From Bacillota bacterium (GTDB lineage: Bacteria > Bacillota > Clostridia > Peptostreptococcales > Anaerovoracaceae): DNA of 64,000 nucleotides. The notes beneath the pieces were generated by a model that was not told where the DNA came from, made no database searches, and saw nothing but the letters and a program-made list of their open reading frames with translations. The position numbers and the translations under genes were made by a program. Of the stretch, positions 8,313 through 16,328 are shown in pieces (position 1 is the stretch's first letter; each line of letters begins with the position of its first letter). The stretch lies in NCBI GenBank assembly GCA_017416795.1, contig JAFQBD010000068.1:1-64000 (forward strand), written 5' to 3'.

Positions 8313-8804
8313 TGGTAGCTTCTTAAGTATCAGCCCTGCCAGTACACCGATTATTGCACCGGTGATCACACCTGAAATGATCAATACAGGGAAGTAGATA
8401 AAAATCTTGATATTGTCAACGAGAACTGCCGCAATCAGTATTTGTCCCAGATTATGGGCGACACCACCTGCCATAGATACACCTACGATAGAGAATATGT
8501 CAGTCCTTTTCAGTACTACCATAACGATGAAGCTGACGATGGCTCCTGCCAGTGAGTACAGTGCACCAAACAACCCGTTGAACAGAAGTCCTGCGATGAT
8601 GACTCTGACAACATTGACGGTAATGGCATACTTCGGTCCCAGGTAATACAACGCTATGATTATCACGATATTAGCGACACCCAGCTTGATGCCCGGGATA
8701 CCGACAGTAAACGGGATCAGCACCTCAACATACGAAAATATTAGAGCCAGCGCCGCCATCAGAGCAGCGATGGTCATTTTTTTAGTGTTAGCATAGTTAT
8801 TCAT
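8295..8804 (-). CDS. Gx transporter family protein (Hpre_diP_synt_I, EetB-like)
   Basis: 169 residues, five to six hydrophobic helices, no signal peptide. It matches the family long misnamed heptaprenyl diphosphate synthase component I, which has an ECF S-component-like fold: IPGIKLGVANIV near residue 37, then VRVIIAGLLF and GGVAHNLGQI repeats. In other Firmicutes this family sits beside NusG-II and ApbE genes, and as I recall it is named EetB in Listeria electron transfer loci; here those genes are 6 kb away. There is no Shine-Dalgarno before the ATG, and a -10-like TACAAT ends 7 nt before it, so the mRNA may be leaderless. Confidence 0.8.
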   Translation of the reverse strand: MNNYANTKKMTIAALMAALALIFSYVEVLIPFTVGIPGIKLGVANIVIIIALYYLGPKYAITVNVVRVIIAGLLFNGLFGALYSLAGAIVSFIVMVVLKRTDIFSIVGVSMAGGVAHNLGQILIAAVLVDNIKIFIYFPVLIISGVITGAIIGVLAGLILKKLPKDRCH

Positions 8805-8810
8805 GAGTGT

Positions 8811-8819
8811 ATTGTAACA
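8811..8819 (-). promoter_or_regulatory. Extended -10 promoter placing the start at the ATG
   Basis: Minus strand TGT-TACAAT (8819-8811), ending 6 nt before the ATG at 8804. Transcription would then begin at or next to the start codon. No good -35 is visible. Confidence 0.45.
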
Positions 8820-8849
8820 TAATTAAGTGGCGTTGGGGAGATTAAGGTG

Positions 8850-8858
8850 TGGTATAAT
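8850..8858 (+). promoter_or_regulatory. Extended -10 promoter of the lipoprotein gene
   Basis: TGG-TATAAT at 8850-8858, 23 nt before the lipoprotein ATG. The -35 is weak. Confidence 0.6.
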
Positions 8859-8881
8859 GTTACTAAACAGGAGACAGACAA

Positions 8882-9562
8882 ATGAAATACAGAGGATTAG
8901 CATTATTTTTCTTTTGTGTGATAATGTCATTCGCTTTATGCGGGTGTAGTGATTCACAGGAATTGTCAAAAGATCATACGGAGGAAAGTAAAACAAACAA
9001 CGCGATCATACAACTTGATATCGATGTGATCAAAACCGAAACAGGCGATGAAACTTTCAACATATCTTTAACAGATTTCATAGAAAGCTTCAACAGTTAC
9101 TATAATAAAGACAATACTGAAATATTCCTAAAAGGTCTGGAAGAATGGCAGATTTATGATGCTGTAGCAGATGCGAATAATGGCATCGTAACAACATGTT
9201 ACGCATTTTCTGAAGATATGGATATAAGGGCACTGCCGCAGCTTCGCATATATGCAGACAACACTAAAAGTGGCATCAGACAGATCAGTATGTGTTACGA
9301 TATCCATAGTTTTTCGCCTGAAACATATGAACGATATGAGGAACTATGTTATTACGTTATGAGAACGATGGTGCCCGACGCGGCTGATGATGAAGTGTGG
9401 TCATATACTTCCAAGTTGCTGGAAGCGTTGGACGAAAGTTTCACTACGGATAAAACATATCAAGCTGAGGGACCGGAATACGTATGGGGCAAAGTAGGAG
9501 CATATCCGTATTATGTGGTCGGAGAAACAACGGAACTGAGGCTGATACCGGCCGATAATTGA
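8882..9562 (+). CDS. Predicted lipoprotein of unknown function
   Basis: 226 residues. A short positively charged start, a Phe-rich hydrophobic stretch (residues 6-19) and a lipobox-like LCGC with the modifiable Cys at 22 (Cys20 is a less likely alternative) show a secreted, membrane-anchored protein. The mature part is acidic and mixed, with a TGDETFNISLTDFIESFNSYY stretch split by no obvious repeat, and I recognise no domain. SD CAGGAG 7 nt upstream. Single gene with its own promoter. It ends in TGA. The nearest downstream terminator-like hairpin is 85 nt on and may instead belong to the next operon. Confidence 0.7.
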   Translation: MKYRGLALFFFCVIMSFALCGCSDSQELSKDHTEESKTNNAIIQLDIDVIKTETGDETFNISLTDFIESFNSYYNKDNTEIFLKGLEEWQIYDAVADANNGIVTTCYAFSEDMDIRALPQLRIYADNTKSGIRQISMCYDIHSFSPETYERYEELCYYVMRTMVPDAADDEVWSYTSKLLEALDESFTTDKTYQAEGPEYVWGKVGAYPYYVVGETTELRLIPADN

Positions 9563-9584
9563 CATTTTATAAATACCTGCTGTC

Positions 9585-9616
9585 TTGACCATCACAACAT
9601 ATTTTGTTAATATAAT
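9585..9616 (+). promoter_or_regulatory. Candidate promoter of the ABC importer operon
   Basis: TTGACC (9585-9590), 17-nt spacer, TAATAT (9608-9613), overlapping a TATAAT at 9611-9616 (20-nt spacer). It would give a leader of about 150 nt containing the hairpin at 9647-9700. Confidence 0.5.
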
Positions 9617-9636
9617 CTAGAAATCAAACGCATGAA

Positions 9637-9700
9637 GCGTTAACTGAAAAACCACGAAGGTTAATGTTCCTAAGGGGAACGTTATTTTTCGTGGTTTTTT
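9637..9700 (+). terminator. Attenuator-like terminator with competing stem, upstream of the importer
   Basis: Outer stem AAAAACCACGAA (9647-9658) with TTCGTGGTTTTT (9688-9699), inner stem AATGTTCC (9663-9670) with GGAACGTT (9676-9683), ending in a run of six T. GCGTTAAC (9637-9644) can pair with GTTAATGT (9660-9667), which would break the inner stem. This is the layout of a transcription attenuator or an unassigned riboswitch. It could also simply end the lipoprotein transcript. Confidence 0.6.
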
Positions 9701-9774
9701 ATATGCAAAGGGCAGTTCGCGGCGATGCCGGCGATTCTGACAAGTTAGGGGATACTGGCAGCAAGGAGAATACG

Positions 9775-10794
9775 ATGCAAAGCAATCAGACAGGCAAATA
9801 CATATTTAAAAAAGCAGTACAGCTGGTACTGTCTCTTTTAGTGCTGTCGATCATAGTGTTTTTTGTTTCAAGACTGGCTCCGGGAGATCCGCTGAAGGCA
9901 TATTATGGAGAAACTGTAGAAAGGATGTCTCAAGAACAGCTGGCCGCTGCAGAGGAACGTCTCGGTCTCAATGATCCGCTGATCATCCAGTATGCGGATT
10001 GGCTGAGCAATGCAGTAAAGGGCGATTTCGGGATCTCTTATCAGTACAAGCAGCCTGCTGTAGACGTCATAGGGCAGGTGTTCGGCAATACAGCAGCGCT
10101 GGCAATCATATCATTCATACTTATTTTCATACTAGGTCTTCTTCTGGCAGTATTTTGCGTTAAACGCGAAGGTAAGCCTATAGATAAAATAATTTGCCGT
10201 ATCGGCGTAGCGACCAACAGCATACCTGAATTTTTCGTAGCGCTTATACTTATCTTGGTATTCGCGGTGAGTCTTAATATCTTGCCGCAGAGCGGCGCCA
10301 ATTCGGTAGGTATGAGTGCAGCAAGTTTCGGTTCATCCGGAGGTTTCGTTATCCTGACGGACCGCATCATACACCTCATCCTTCCTGTCAGCGCCATAGT
10401 GATATCCCACCTTTGGTACTGCACATACCTGATGCGAAACAAGCTGTCGGATGAAATGTCAAAAGACTACATCCTCATGTTGAAGGTAAAGGGCCTCAGC
10501 CAAAACAGGATCATATACAGGCACTGTCTCAAGAATATCATGCCTGCCTGCATAAGCATAATGGCAATATTCCTGCCGCACCTGCTGGGAGGGGCGTACG
10601 TGATAGAGATGGTATTCTCATATCCGGGTCTTGGCAGGCTCGGCGTGGAAAGCGCACAGCTTCACGATTACAACATGCTCATGCTTGTTTGTCTCATCAC
10701 CGGAGCGATGGTGATAACAGCAAACATCATAGCTCAGATAATAAATGAAAAGTTGTCCCCTGAAATGAAAGAAGAAAGGGGGCGACTCATATGA
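9775..10794 (+). CDS. Oligopeptide/nickel-type ABC permease, DppB/NikB-like
   Basis: 339 residues, six membrane helices, first of two permeases of a PepT-type importer. Markers: RLAPGDPLKAYYG near residue 38, typical of the first extracytoplasmic loop, and an EAA-like cytoplasmic loop around KVKGLSQNRIIYRHCLKNIMPA that docks the ATPase. Start at 9775: AAGGAG at 9763-9768 is 6 nt upstream; a longer in-frame reading from 9664 would run through the attenuator hairpin and is rejected. Stop and next start overlap as ATGA. Substrate (peptide, nickel chelate or other) is not decidable from the permease. Confidence 0.87.
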   Translation: MQSNQTGKYIFKKAVQLVLSLLVLSIIVFFVSRLAPGDPLKAYYGETVERMSQEQLAAAEERLGLNDPLIIQYADWLSNAVKGDFGISYQYKQPAVDVIGQVFGNTAALAIISFILIFILGLLLAVFCVKREGKPIDKIICRIGVATNSIPEFFVALILILVFAVSLNILPQSGANSVGMSAASFGSSGGFVILTDRIIHLILPVSAIVISHLWYCTYLMRNKLSDEMSKDYILMLKVKGLSQNRIIYRHCLKNIMPACISIMAIFLPHLLGGAYVIEMVFSYPGLGRLGVESAQLHDYNMLMLVCLITGAMVITANIIAQIINEKLSPEMKEERGRLI

Positions 10795-11624
10795 TCAAGA
10801 AATACTTACAGCCGCACGAGAAAAAACCTATAACGGCAATTTCTATCTTAGCCGTGATCATTCTGGGATGCCTGATATGCGACATTTTCATACCATACGA
10901 TCCGACAAGAATGATGCTGGATCAGATCAGCCAACCGCCGTCAGGTGCCCACATATTCGGCACAGACACTCTGGGAAGAGATCTTTTTTCAGTTATCTGG
11001 CACGGAGGAAGGATATCCATAACCGTTGGACTTCTGGCAACGCTAATATCGACAGTCATCGCAGTCATCTACGGTACTGCAGCGGGACTTGCCGGAAAAA
11101 AGGTCGATGATCTGTTAATGAGATTTACAGAAATACTTCTCAGCATACCGCAGATACTAATGGTGATATTCATCCAGGCCATATGGGGAGATGCTACAGT
11201 ATTATCCATATCTGTAGTCATCGGCATAACCGGATGGATGGCTGTAGCCAAGATGGTCAGAAGTGAAGTCAAGCAGCTGCGCAACGCAGGATTCGTACTG
11301 GCGGCAAGAACTATGGGTGCAGGATTCTTTTATATCCTTAGAAAACACCTGATGCCGAATTTCATGTCAGCCATCATGTTTATGATAGTGACCAACATAG
11401 GAAGTGCAATTGCTATGGAAGCAACACTAAGTTTCATGGGTCTTGGTCTTCCGACAGATATAATATCCTGGGGAAGCCTCATGTCCCTCTCCCAAAGGGC
11501 AATGCTCACGGGAGCCTGGTGGATGCTTCTCATTCCGGGGATATTCCTGGTAGTAACGCTCATATGTATAACGGATATAGGTGAGTACTTGAGGACGCGA
11601 AACAGGCGGGATAAGCTTATGTAA
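10791..11624 (+). CDS. Oligopeptide/nickel-type ABC permease, DppC/NikC-like
   Basis: 277 residues with an N-terminal anchor helix and five more helices. The first loop has the family motif HIFGTDTLGRDLFSVIWHG, and the EAA loop reads LAARTMGAGFFYILRKHLMPN. It overlaps the upstream permease by 4 nt, so the two are translated together and should form the heterodimeric channel. The SBP gene follows after 47 nt. Confidence 0.87.
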   Translation: MIKKYLQPHEKKPITAISILAVIILGCLICDIFIPYDPTRMMLDQISQPPSGAHIFGTDTLGRDLFSVIWHGGRISITVGLLATLISTVIAVIYGTAAGLAGKKVDDLLMRFTEILLSIPQILMVIFIQAIWGDATVLSISVVIGITGWMAVAKMVRSEVKQLRNAGFVLAARTMGAGFFYILRKHLMPNFMSAIMFMIVTNIGSAIAMEATLSFMGLGLPTDIISWGSLMSLSQRAMLTGAWWMLLIPGIFLVVTLICITDIGEYLRTRNRRDKLM

Positions 11625-11671
11625 GCACGAATGGCGCATTAACATCTCAGTAATAGATATAAGGAGTACGG

Positions 11672-13249
11672 ATGAACGAACATAATAAAACAAGAAACAG
11701 AATAAAGAAAGTTATGGCAGTCGTTGCTGCAGTAGCCATGCTTACGGCATCATTGTCACTTTCAGGATGCGGCAGTGCCAGGACCGTTTATGACAGCAAC
11801 GCTCTCGTATACGGCAGCGGAGATTACACAGCTATCAACCCTGCCCTCTATGAACATGGTGAGATAAATCTGCTGCTTTTCGCAGGGCTGACTGCTCATG
11901 ATGGTGAGAACAATGTGGTGCCGGGACTGGCAGAAACATGGAACTTCGACGAAAACACAAACACTTACAGCTTCACATTAAGAGAAGGGCTGACATTCCA
12001 CGACGGAGATGATCTTACTGCAGAGGATGTCAAATTCACTATTGATGCGATCAAGGATCCGGCTAATGGCTCAGAGAACGCATCAAATTTCGAAGATGTG
12101 AAAGAAGTCAAGGTGATAGACGATACCCATATAGATATCGTGCTCACAGCACCTAATGTGGCAATGCCTGACTACTTGACGATCGGTGTCCTTCCTAAGC
12201 ATATCCTCGAAGGTGAAGATATGACTACTTCCGACTTCAATCAAAATCCGATTGGAGCAGGACCGTATAAATTGACTAGCTGGGATATGGGACAGGCGAT
12301 AGTACTGGAAAAATTCGACGATTACTATCAAGGATCGCCTAATATCGATACAGTAGTTTTTAAGATAGTAGAAGATACCGATGCCAGAGCACTGCAGCTG
12401 GAATCAGGAGAGCTGAACTTTGCACAGATAACGCCGAAGGCTGAAAAAACTCTGGAAGGAAAAGAAGGCTTCAGCGTATATTCCATGACGACTTCTGATT
12501 ACAGAGGAATCATGTACAACTTCAACAGTGAATTCTTCAAGAAAAACCGCAAGCTGCCGTCTATTTTGAGTTATGCCATAAATCGTGAGGCAATAGTCGA
12601 CAGCGTTCTGCTCGGTCATGGTCAGGCAGCTTACTCACCGCTTCAGGCAGGGCCTTACAATAACGAAAATATAGAGAAATACGCTTATGATCCTGCAAAG
12701 GCTCAGGCGCTCCTTGAAGCTGAAGACTGGGCGAAGAATGATGATGGTATCTATGAAAAGGACGGGCAGACTCTCAGTTTTACTATCAACTGTGCCCAGG
12801 GCGATCAGGTGAGGATAGATATGGCTAATATCTGTGCACAGAACCTTAATGATATGGGAGCAGATGTGGAGGTGGAGATCCCTGCGGAAGTGGATTGGGC
12901 AGGACAGGATGCCTACCTTATCGGATGGGGCAGCCCGTTCGATCCCGATGATCACACATACAAGGTGTTTGGAACAGATAAGGGTGCTAATTATAACGGC
13001 TACTCAAACGGTGAAGTCGATAAGCTGCTGACTGAAGCAAGACAGACCGAAGACGATGCCTCAAGAAAAATACTGTACGCCAAGTTCCAGGAAGAGCTGG
13101 CTAAAGACCCTGCATATACATTTATCACATATATCGATGCCATTTATGCGGGCGCATCAAATATCAAAGGTATAACAGAAGATACAGTTCTCGGCCATCA
13201 CGGAGTGGGGATCTTCTGGAACATTCATCAGTGGACGATCACGGAATAA
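11672..13249 (+). CDS. ABC transporter substrate-binding lipoprotein, SBP_bac_5 family
   Basis: 525 residues. Lipoprotein signal with Cys33 in LSLSGC. The mature protein shows the family 5 layout: an N-terminal PGLAETW segment, the LREGLTFHDGDDLTAEDVKF signature near residue 105 (shared by OppA, DppA and NikA), and a second lobe with IGWGSPFDPDDH near residue 420. Binds the ligand outside the membrane and delivers it to the two permeases encoded just upstream. NikA-like and dipeptide-binding members share these motifs, and I cannot see a decisive heme/nickel histidine pattern. SD AAGGAG 6 nt before the ATG. Confidence 0.88.
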   Translation: MNEHNKTRNRIKKVMAVVAAVAMLTASLSLSGCGSARTVYDSNALVYGSGDYTAINPALYEHGEINLLLFAGLTAHDGENNVVPGLAETWNFDENTNTYSFTLREGLTFHDGDDLTAEDVKFTIDAIKDPANGSENASNFEDVKEVKVIDDTHIDIVLTAPNVAMPDYLTIGVLPKHILEGEDMTTSDFNQNPIGAGPYKLTSWDMGQAIVLEKFDDYYQGSPNIDTVVFKIVEDTDARALQLESGELNFAQITPKAEKTLEGKEGFSVYSMTTSDYRGIMYNFNSEFFKKNRKLPSILSYAINREAIVDSVLLGHGQAAYSPLQAGPYNNENIEKYAYDPAKAQALLEAEDWAKNDDGIYEKDGQTLSFTINCAQGDQVRIDMANICAQNLNDMGADVEVEIPAEVDWAGQDAYLIGWGSPFDPDDHTYKVFGTDKGANYNGYSNGEVDKLLTEARQTEDDASRKILYAKFQEELAKDPAYTFITYIDAIYAGASNIKGITEDTVLGHHGVGIFWNIHQWTITE

Positions 13250-13320
13250 GATGAAAATATATAGCTAAGAACAATGCGAAAAAATATGCGACGATAAGAT
13301 CGCGAAACGGGAGTTGACTT

Positions 13321-14832
13321 ATGAGCGAACTGCTTAAGATCAACAACTTAATAGTTTCTTTTGAAAACCCGGCGGGGGAACTGACGGCTGTCAAAGGAGT
13401 AAGCCTCAGCCTGGATAAAGGCGAGACCCTGGCTCTTGTGGGAGAGTCGGGCTGCGGCAAGACCGTGCTTTGCAAGAGCATGCTGAAGATCCTCTGCGAT
13501 AAGGGGCGTATCAGGCAAGGGGAGATACTGCTGGCAGACAGTGACCTGGTGCCGCTGACCGAAGAAGAAATGCAGGCGCGCAGAGGCGGAGAGATATCGA
13601 TGATATTTCAGGATCCTATGACCAGCCTCGATCCGGCCTTTTGCGTAGGCGATCAGATTGCAGAAGTCCTTCGAATCCATAAGGGTATGGATAAAGATGC
13701 TGCAAAGGCGCGGGCCATCGAGCTGATGGAGCTGGTGCAGATACCGGACGCCGGCAAGAGGTATGGGCAGAGACCTTATCAGTTTTCGGGAGGTATGCGC
13801 CAGAGGATAGTGATCGCCATAGCGCTGGCGGCAGAACCTAAGATATTGCTGGCAGATGAGCCGACGACTGCACTGGATGAAGAAACGCAGGAAGAAATAC
13901 TGAAGCTGCTCAAGGAAGTGCAGGCTAAAACAGGTGTGGCAGTTCTCTTCATAACCCATGATCTTAGCATCGTGGAAGATGTGGCAGACAGAGTGGCAGT
14001 GATGAAAGACGGGCAGCTTGTCGAAGAAGGTCGGGTTTCGGAAGTATTTGAAGAACCAAACCATGAATATACCAAAAAATTGCTGGGATACCTTGATTAC
14101 AAGAAAAACCGCGGACATCATCACAGGGGGCATGGCGCTCTTTGTTACGATGACGTACAGGATGATAAGCCCATCGTTTCTGTTCGCGGGCTGGATGTTT
14201 CATTCGCAATGGATAAGAGGACATCGCACCATGTACTGAAAGATTTTGATATGGATATATGCAGAGGCGAGATCATAGGTCTCGTTGGAAGATCCGGCTG
14301 CGGCAAGTCGACGCTGGCAAGATGCATCATAGGTCTCGAAAAATATGAAGGAAATATAAGTATTGCAGATGGAGCGAACATCCAGATGATATTCCAGGAT
14401 ACAGGGGCGGCATTCAACGATAGGATGACTGTCGGTGAGATCATCGCAGAACCATTGGTGGTCGGCGGCTGCAGGCGAAAGCCATCGAAATCGACTAGAG
14501 CTACTCATAATAGGCCGGGCAAGACAGATGTGGCTGCTGCGGTTGAAAATGCTTTAGCTGCAGTCGAACTTGACGTAAGCTTTATAGACCGCAAACCATA
14601 CGAACTTTCCGGCGGGCAGCGACAGAGAGTTGCTATCGCCAGAGCTCTCATAACAAAGCCAGACATCATAATCGCAGACGAACCACTGACAGGGCTTGAT
14701 GTATCGACTCAGGCACAGATTGTTCATCTGTTCAAGAGACTGTCTGAAGAAAACAATATGGCGATACTTTTCATCGCCCACGACCTGCCGATGGTGAATC
14801 ATATCAGCGATCGCGTTATAAAGATGAATTAA
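13321..14832 (+). CDS. Fused double ATPase of the oligopeptide/nickel ABC importer
   Basis: 503 residues made of two ATP-binding domains in one chain, replacing the usual DppD and DppF pair. Domain 1: Walker A GESGCGKT at residues 41-48, Q-loop MIFQDP, signature SGGMRQR, Walker B LLADEPTTALD. Domain 2: Walker A GRSGCGKS at 323-330, signature SGGQRQR, Walker B IIADEPLTGLD. A short linker near residue 262 is His-rich (HHHRGHG). The oligopeptide-type C-terminal extension is absent from both halves. Domain 2 has a shortened Q-loop region (MIFQDTGAAF). Last gene of the importer operon; SD GGGAG 7 nt upstream. It converges with the NusG-II gene, with 16 nt between stops and no terminator visible. 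Confidence 0.88.
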   Translation: MSELLKINNLIVSFENPAGELTAVKGVSLSLDKGETLALVGESGCGKTVLCKSMLKILCDKGRIRQGEILLADSDLVPLTEEEMQARRGGEISMIFQDPMTSLDPAFCVGDQIAEVLRIHKGMDKDAAKARAIELMELVQIPDAGKRYGQRPYQFSGGMRQRIVIAIALAAEPKILLADEPTTALDEETQEEILKLLKEVQAKTGVAVLFITHDLSIVEDVADRVAVMKDGQLVEEGRVSEVFEEPNHEYTKKLLGYLDYKKNRGHHHRGHGALCYDDVQDDKPIVSVRGLDVSFAMDKRTSHHVLKDFDMDICRGEIIGLVGRSGCGKSTLARCIIGLEKYEGNISIADGANIQMIFQDTGAAFNDRMTVGEIIAEPLVVGGCRRKPSKSTRATHNRPGKTDVAAAVENALAAVELDVSFIDRKPYELSGGQRQRVAIARALITKPDIIIADEPLTGLDVSTQAQIVHLFKRLSEENNMAILFIAHDLPMVNHISDRVIKMN

Positions 14833-14848
14833 GGAAAGCATGAAGAGA

Positions 14849-15229
14849 TTACTTTGATAATGTATCGTATTTGGCTTCCCCGCCATCGATTTCCAGCACT
14901 ACTTTATTAGGCAGGCAGATGATGGCCTCGCCTGATTTGCTGATTTCACCTTGATGGATACAGTCTTGACCGTGACAATTTGAAAAACTCATTGATACTG
15001 CACCATTCTTTATGGTAACCTTATTTATATGGTCATTTCGTTCGATCTCGATTTCTCTGTCTTCAAACAGAGAGTATGATCCGAACTTCTCACCGTCGCA
15101 GCTGATGATAAGTTCACTGCCGGTGTCCTGACCGAATGACAGGATGTATGACATGGCGATGCCGACGATTATCAGTGCGGCAGCCAGTATTATATCTGCT
15201 TTTTTGATCATATGATTTTCTTTGATCAT
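14849..15229 (-). CDS. NusG domain II-containing membrane protein (EetA-like)
   Basis: 126 residues: one N-terminal membrane helix (about residues 12-30), then an extracytoplasmic NusG_II domain with its signature NCHGQDCIHQGEISKSGEAI and CLPNKVVLEI. The two Cys in that signature are the family's conserved pair. Function is unknown; the family accompanies ApbE and Gx-transporter genes in many Firmicutes and is linked to flavin-based electron transfer. Start at 15229 has GGAGG 12 nt upstream, rather far; ATG 15211 lacks any. Its Shine-Dalgarno lies back to back with that of apbE on the other strand. Confidence 0.8.
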   Translation of the reverse strand: MIKENHMIKKADIILAAALIIVGIAMSYILSFGQDTGSELIISCDGEKFGSYSLFEDREIEIERNDHINKVTIKNGAVSMSFSNCHGQDCIHQGEISKSGEAIICLPNKVVLEIDGGEAKYDTLSK

Positions 15230-15241
15230 TATAATAAATTA

Positions 15242-15253
15242 CCTCCAAAGGAG
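15242..15253. promoter_or_regulatory. Back-to-back ribosome binding sites of divergent genes
   Basis: CCTCCAAAGGAG: GGAGG on the minus strand serves the NusG-II gene and AAAGGAG on the plus strand serves apbE. The start codons are only 30 bp apart, so each mRNA 5' end must begin inside the other gene and the transcripts overlap. Confidence 0.65.
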
Positions 15254-15259
15254 AATGAT

Positions 15260-16300
15260 ATGAATAATTTAGGACGAGCTGTTAAATCAACAGCCCTCAT
15301 CGTGCTTCTGGCATTTATGATTATAACACATACTGCTTGCGGTGACGAGGGTCCGCCATCAAAAACAGATTTCTGTTTAGATACGAGCTGTACGATAACC
15401 ATATATGATGACATGGACAAGTCTGATGCAGAGCAGCTGCTTGAGGACTCGTTCGCGCTGATACGAGAAAAAGAGGACCTCCTCAGCAGAACAGTAGAGG
15501 GCAGTGAAGTCGATCAGATAAACGGAGCAGACGGTGAGTGGACCGAAGTATCAGCAGAAACTATAGATATAATCAGAACGGCAAACATGATTTCTTATGA
15601 GTCGGGCGGAGTGTTCGACATAACCATCGGCAAGATCACGCAGCTGTGGGATTTCAAGGCAGAGGAGCCGGAAGTCCCTGCTGATGAAGACATACAGGCT
15701 GCTCTTCCGTACATCGACTACAAGACCATCACTACAGGCGGAGGCAAGGTGAAGCTCTCTGACCCTGAGGCGGAAATAGATCTGGGAGGAGTTGCAAAGG
15801 GCGCTATCGCGGACATGGTCTGCGCTTTTCTCGAGGCAAACGGGGTGACAAGTGCAGTAGTCAACCTTGGAGGAAACGTAGTTGTGATAGGCGAAAAGGC
15901 TGAAGATACTCCGTGGACAGTAGGGATCGAAAGACCGTTCACAGATCGCAAGGAGTTGGTGGGAGTTGTTCAGGTGACTGATAAGGCTGTCGTGACTTCA
16001 GGTATATATGAAAGAAACTTCGAAGAAAACGGTAAGATATATCATCACATCCTCGACCCCGAAACAGGATATCCTGCAGAGACAGATCTTGAAGCTGTGA
16101 CGATAATAGCAAACAAAGGATACTCCGGATTCTGTGATGCCGTATCTACTGCATGTCTTATCCTTGGCAGTGAAAAGGCACCTCAGTTTATCGAGCAGCT
16201 GCAGGCGAAATACCCTGACAGAGGCATCGAAGCCGCATTTATTGACAATGGCGGCAATATAGTGCAAACTGACGGTATGCAGATAATGCCTGCAGAGTAA
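15260..16300 (+). CDS. apbE: FAD:protein FMN transferase, lipoprotein form
   Basis: 346 residues. Signal peptide with lipobox ending in Cys27 (HTAC), so the enzyme works outside the membrane. ApbE transfers FMN from FAD to a Thr/Ser of target proteins. Visible family motifs: FDITIGKITQLWDF near residue 117, the flavin-binding DLGGVAKGAIAD near 177, VNLGGNVVVIG near 203 and GKIYHHILDPETGYP near 258. No target with a D-G-x-T/S-A-T flavinylation motif is encoded in this window. Start at 15260 with AAAGGAG 6 nt upstream; the longer reading from 15212 has no binding site. Followed after 28 nt by the glycosyltransferase gene. Confidence 0.92.
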   Translation: MNNLGRAVKSTALIVLLAFMIITHTACGDEGPPSKTDFCLDTSCTITIYDDMDKSDAEQLLEDSFALIREKEDLLSRTVEGSEVDQINGADGEWTEVSAETIDIIRTANMISYESGGVFDITIGKITQLWDFKAEEPEVPADEDIQAALPYIDYKTITTGGGKVKLSDPEAEIDLGGVAKGAIADMVCAFLEANGVTSAVVNLGGNVVVIGEKAEDTPWTVGIERPFTDRKELVGVVQVTDKAVVTSGIYERNFEENGKIYHHILDPETGYPAETDLEAVTIIANKGYSGFCDAVSTACLILGSEKAPQFIEQLQAKYPDRGIEAAFIDNGGNIVQTDGMQIMPAE

Positions 16301-16328
16301 ACTGCAATAAAAGTTACAGGTAAATAAT

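Noticed and set aside
9617..9774. A known Ni/Co riboswitch before the importer
   Set aside because: I could not find its conserved four-way junction elements; only the terminator and a possible antiterminator are visible, so it stays unassigned.
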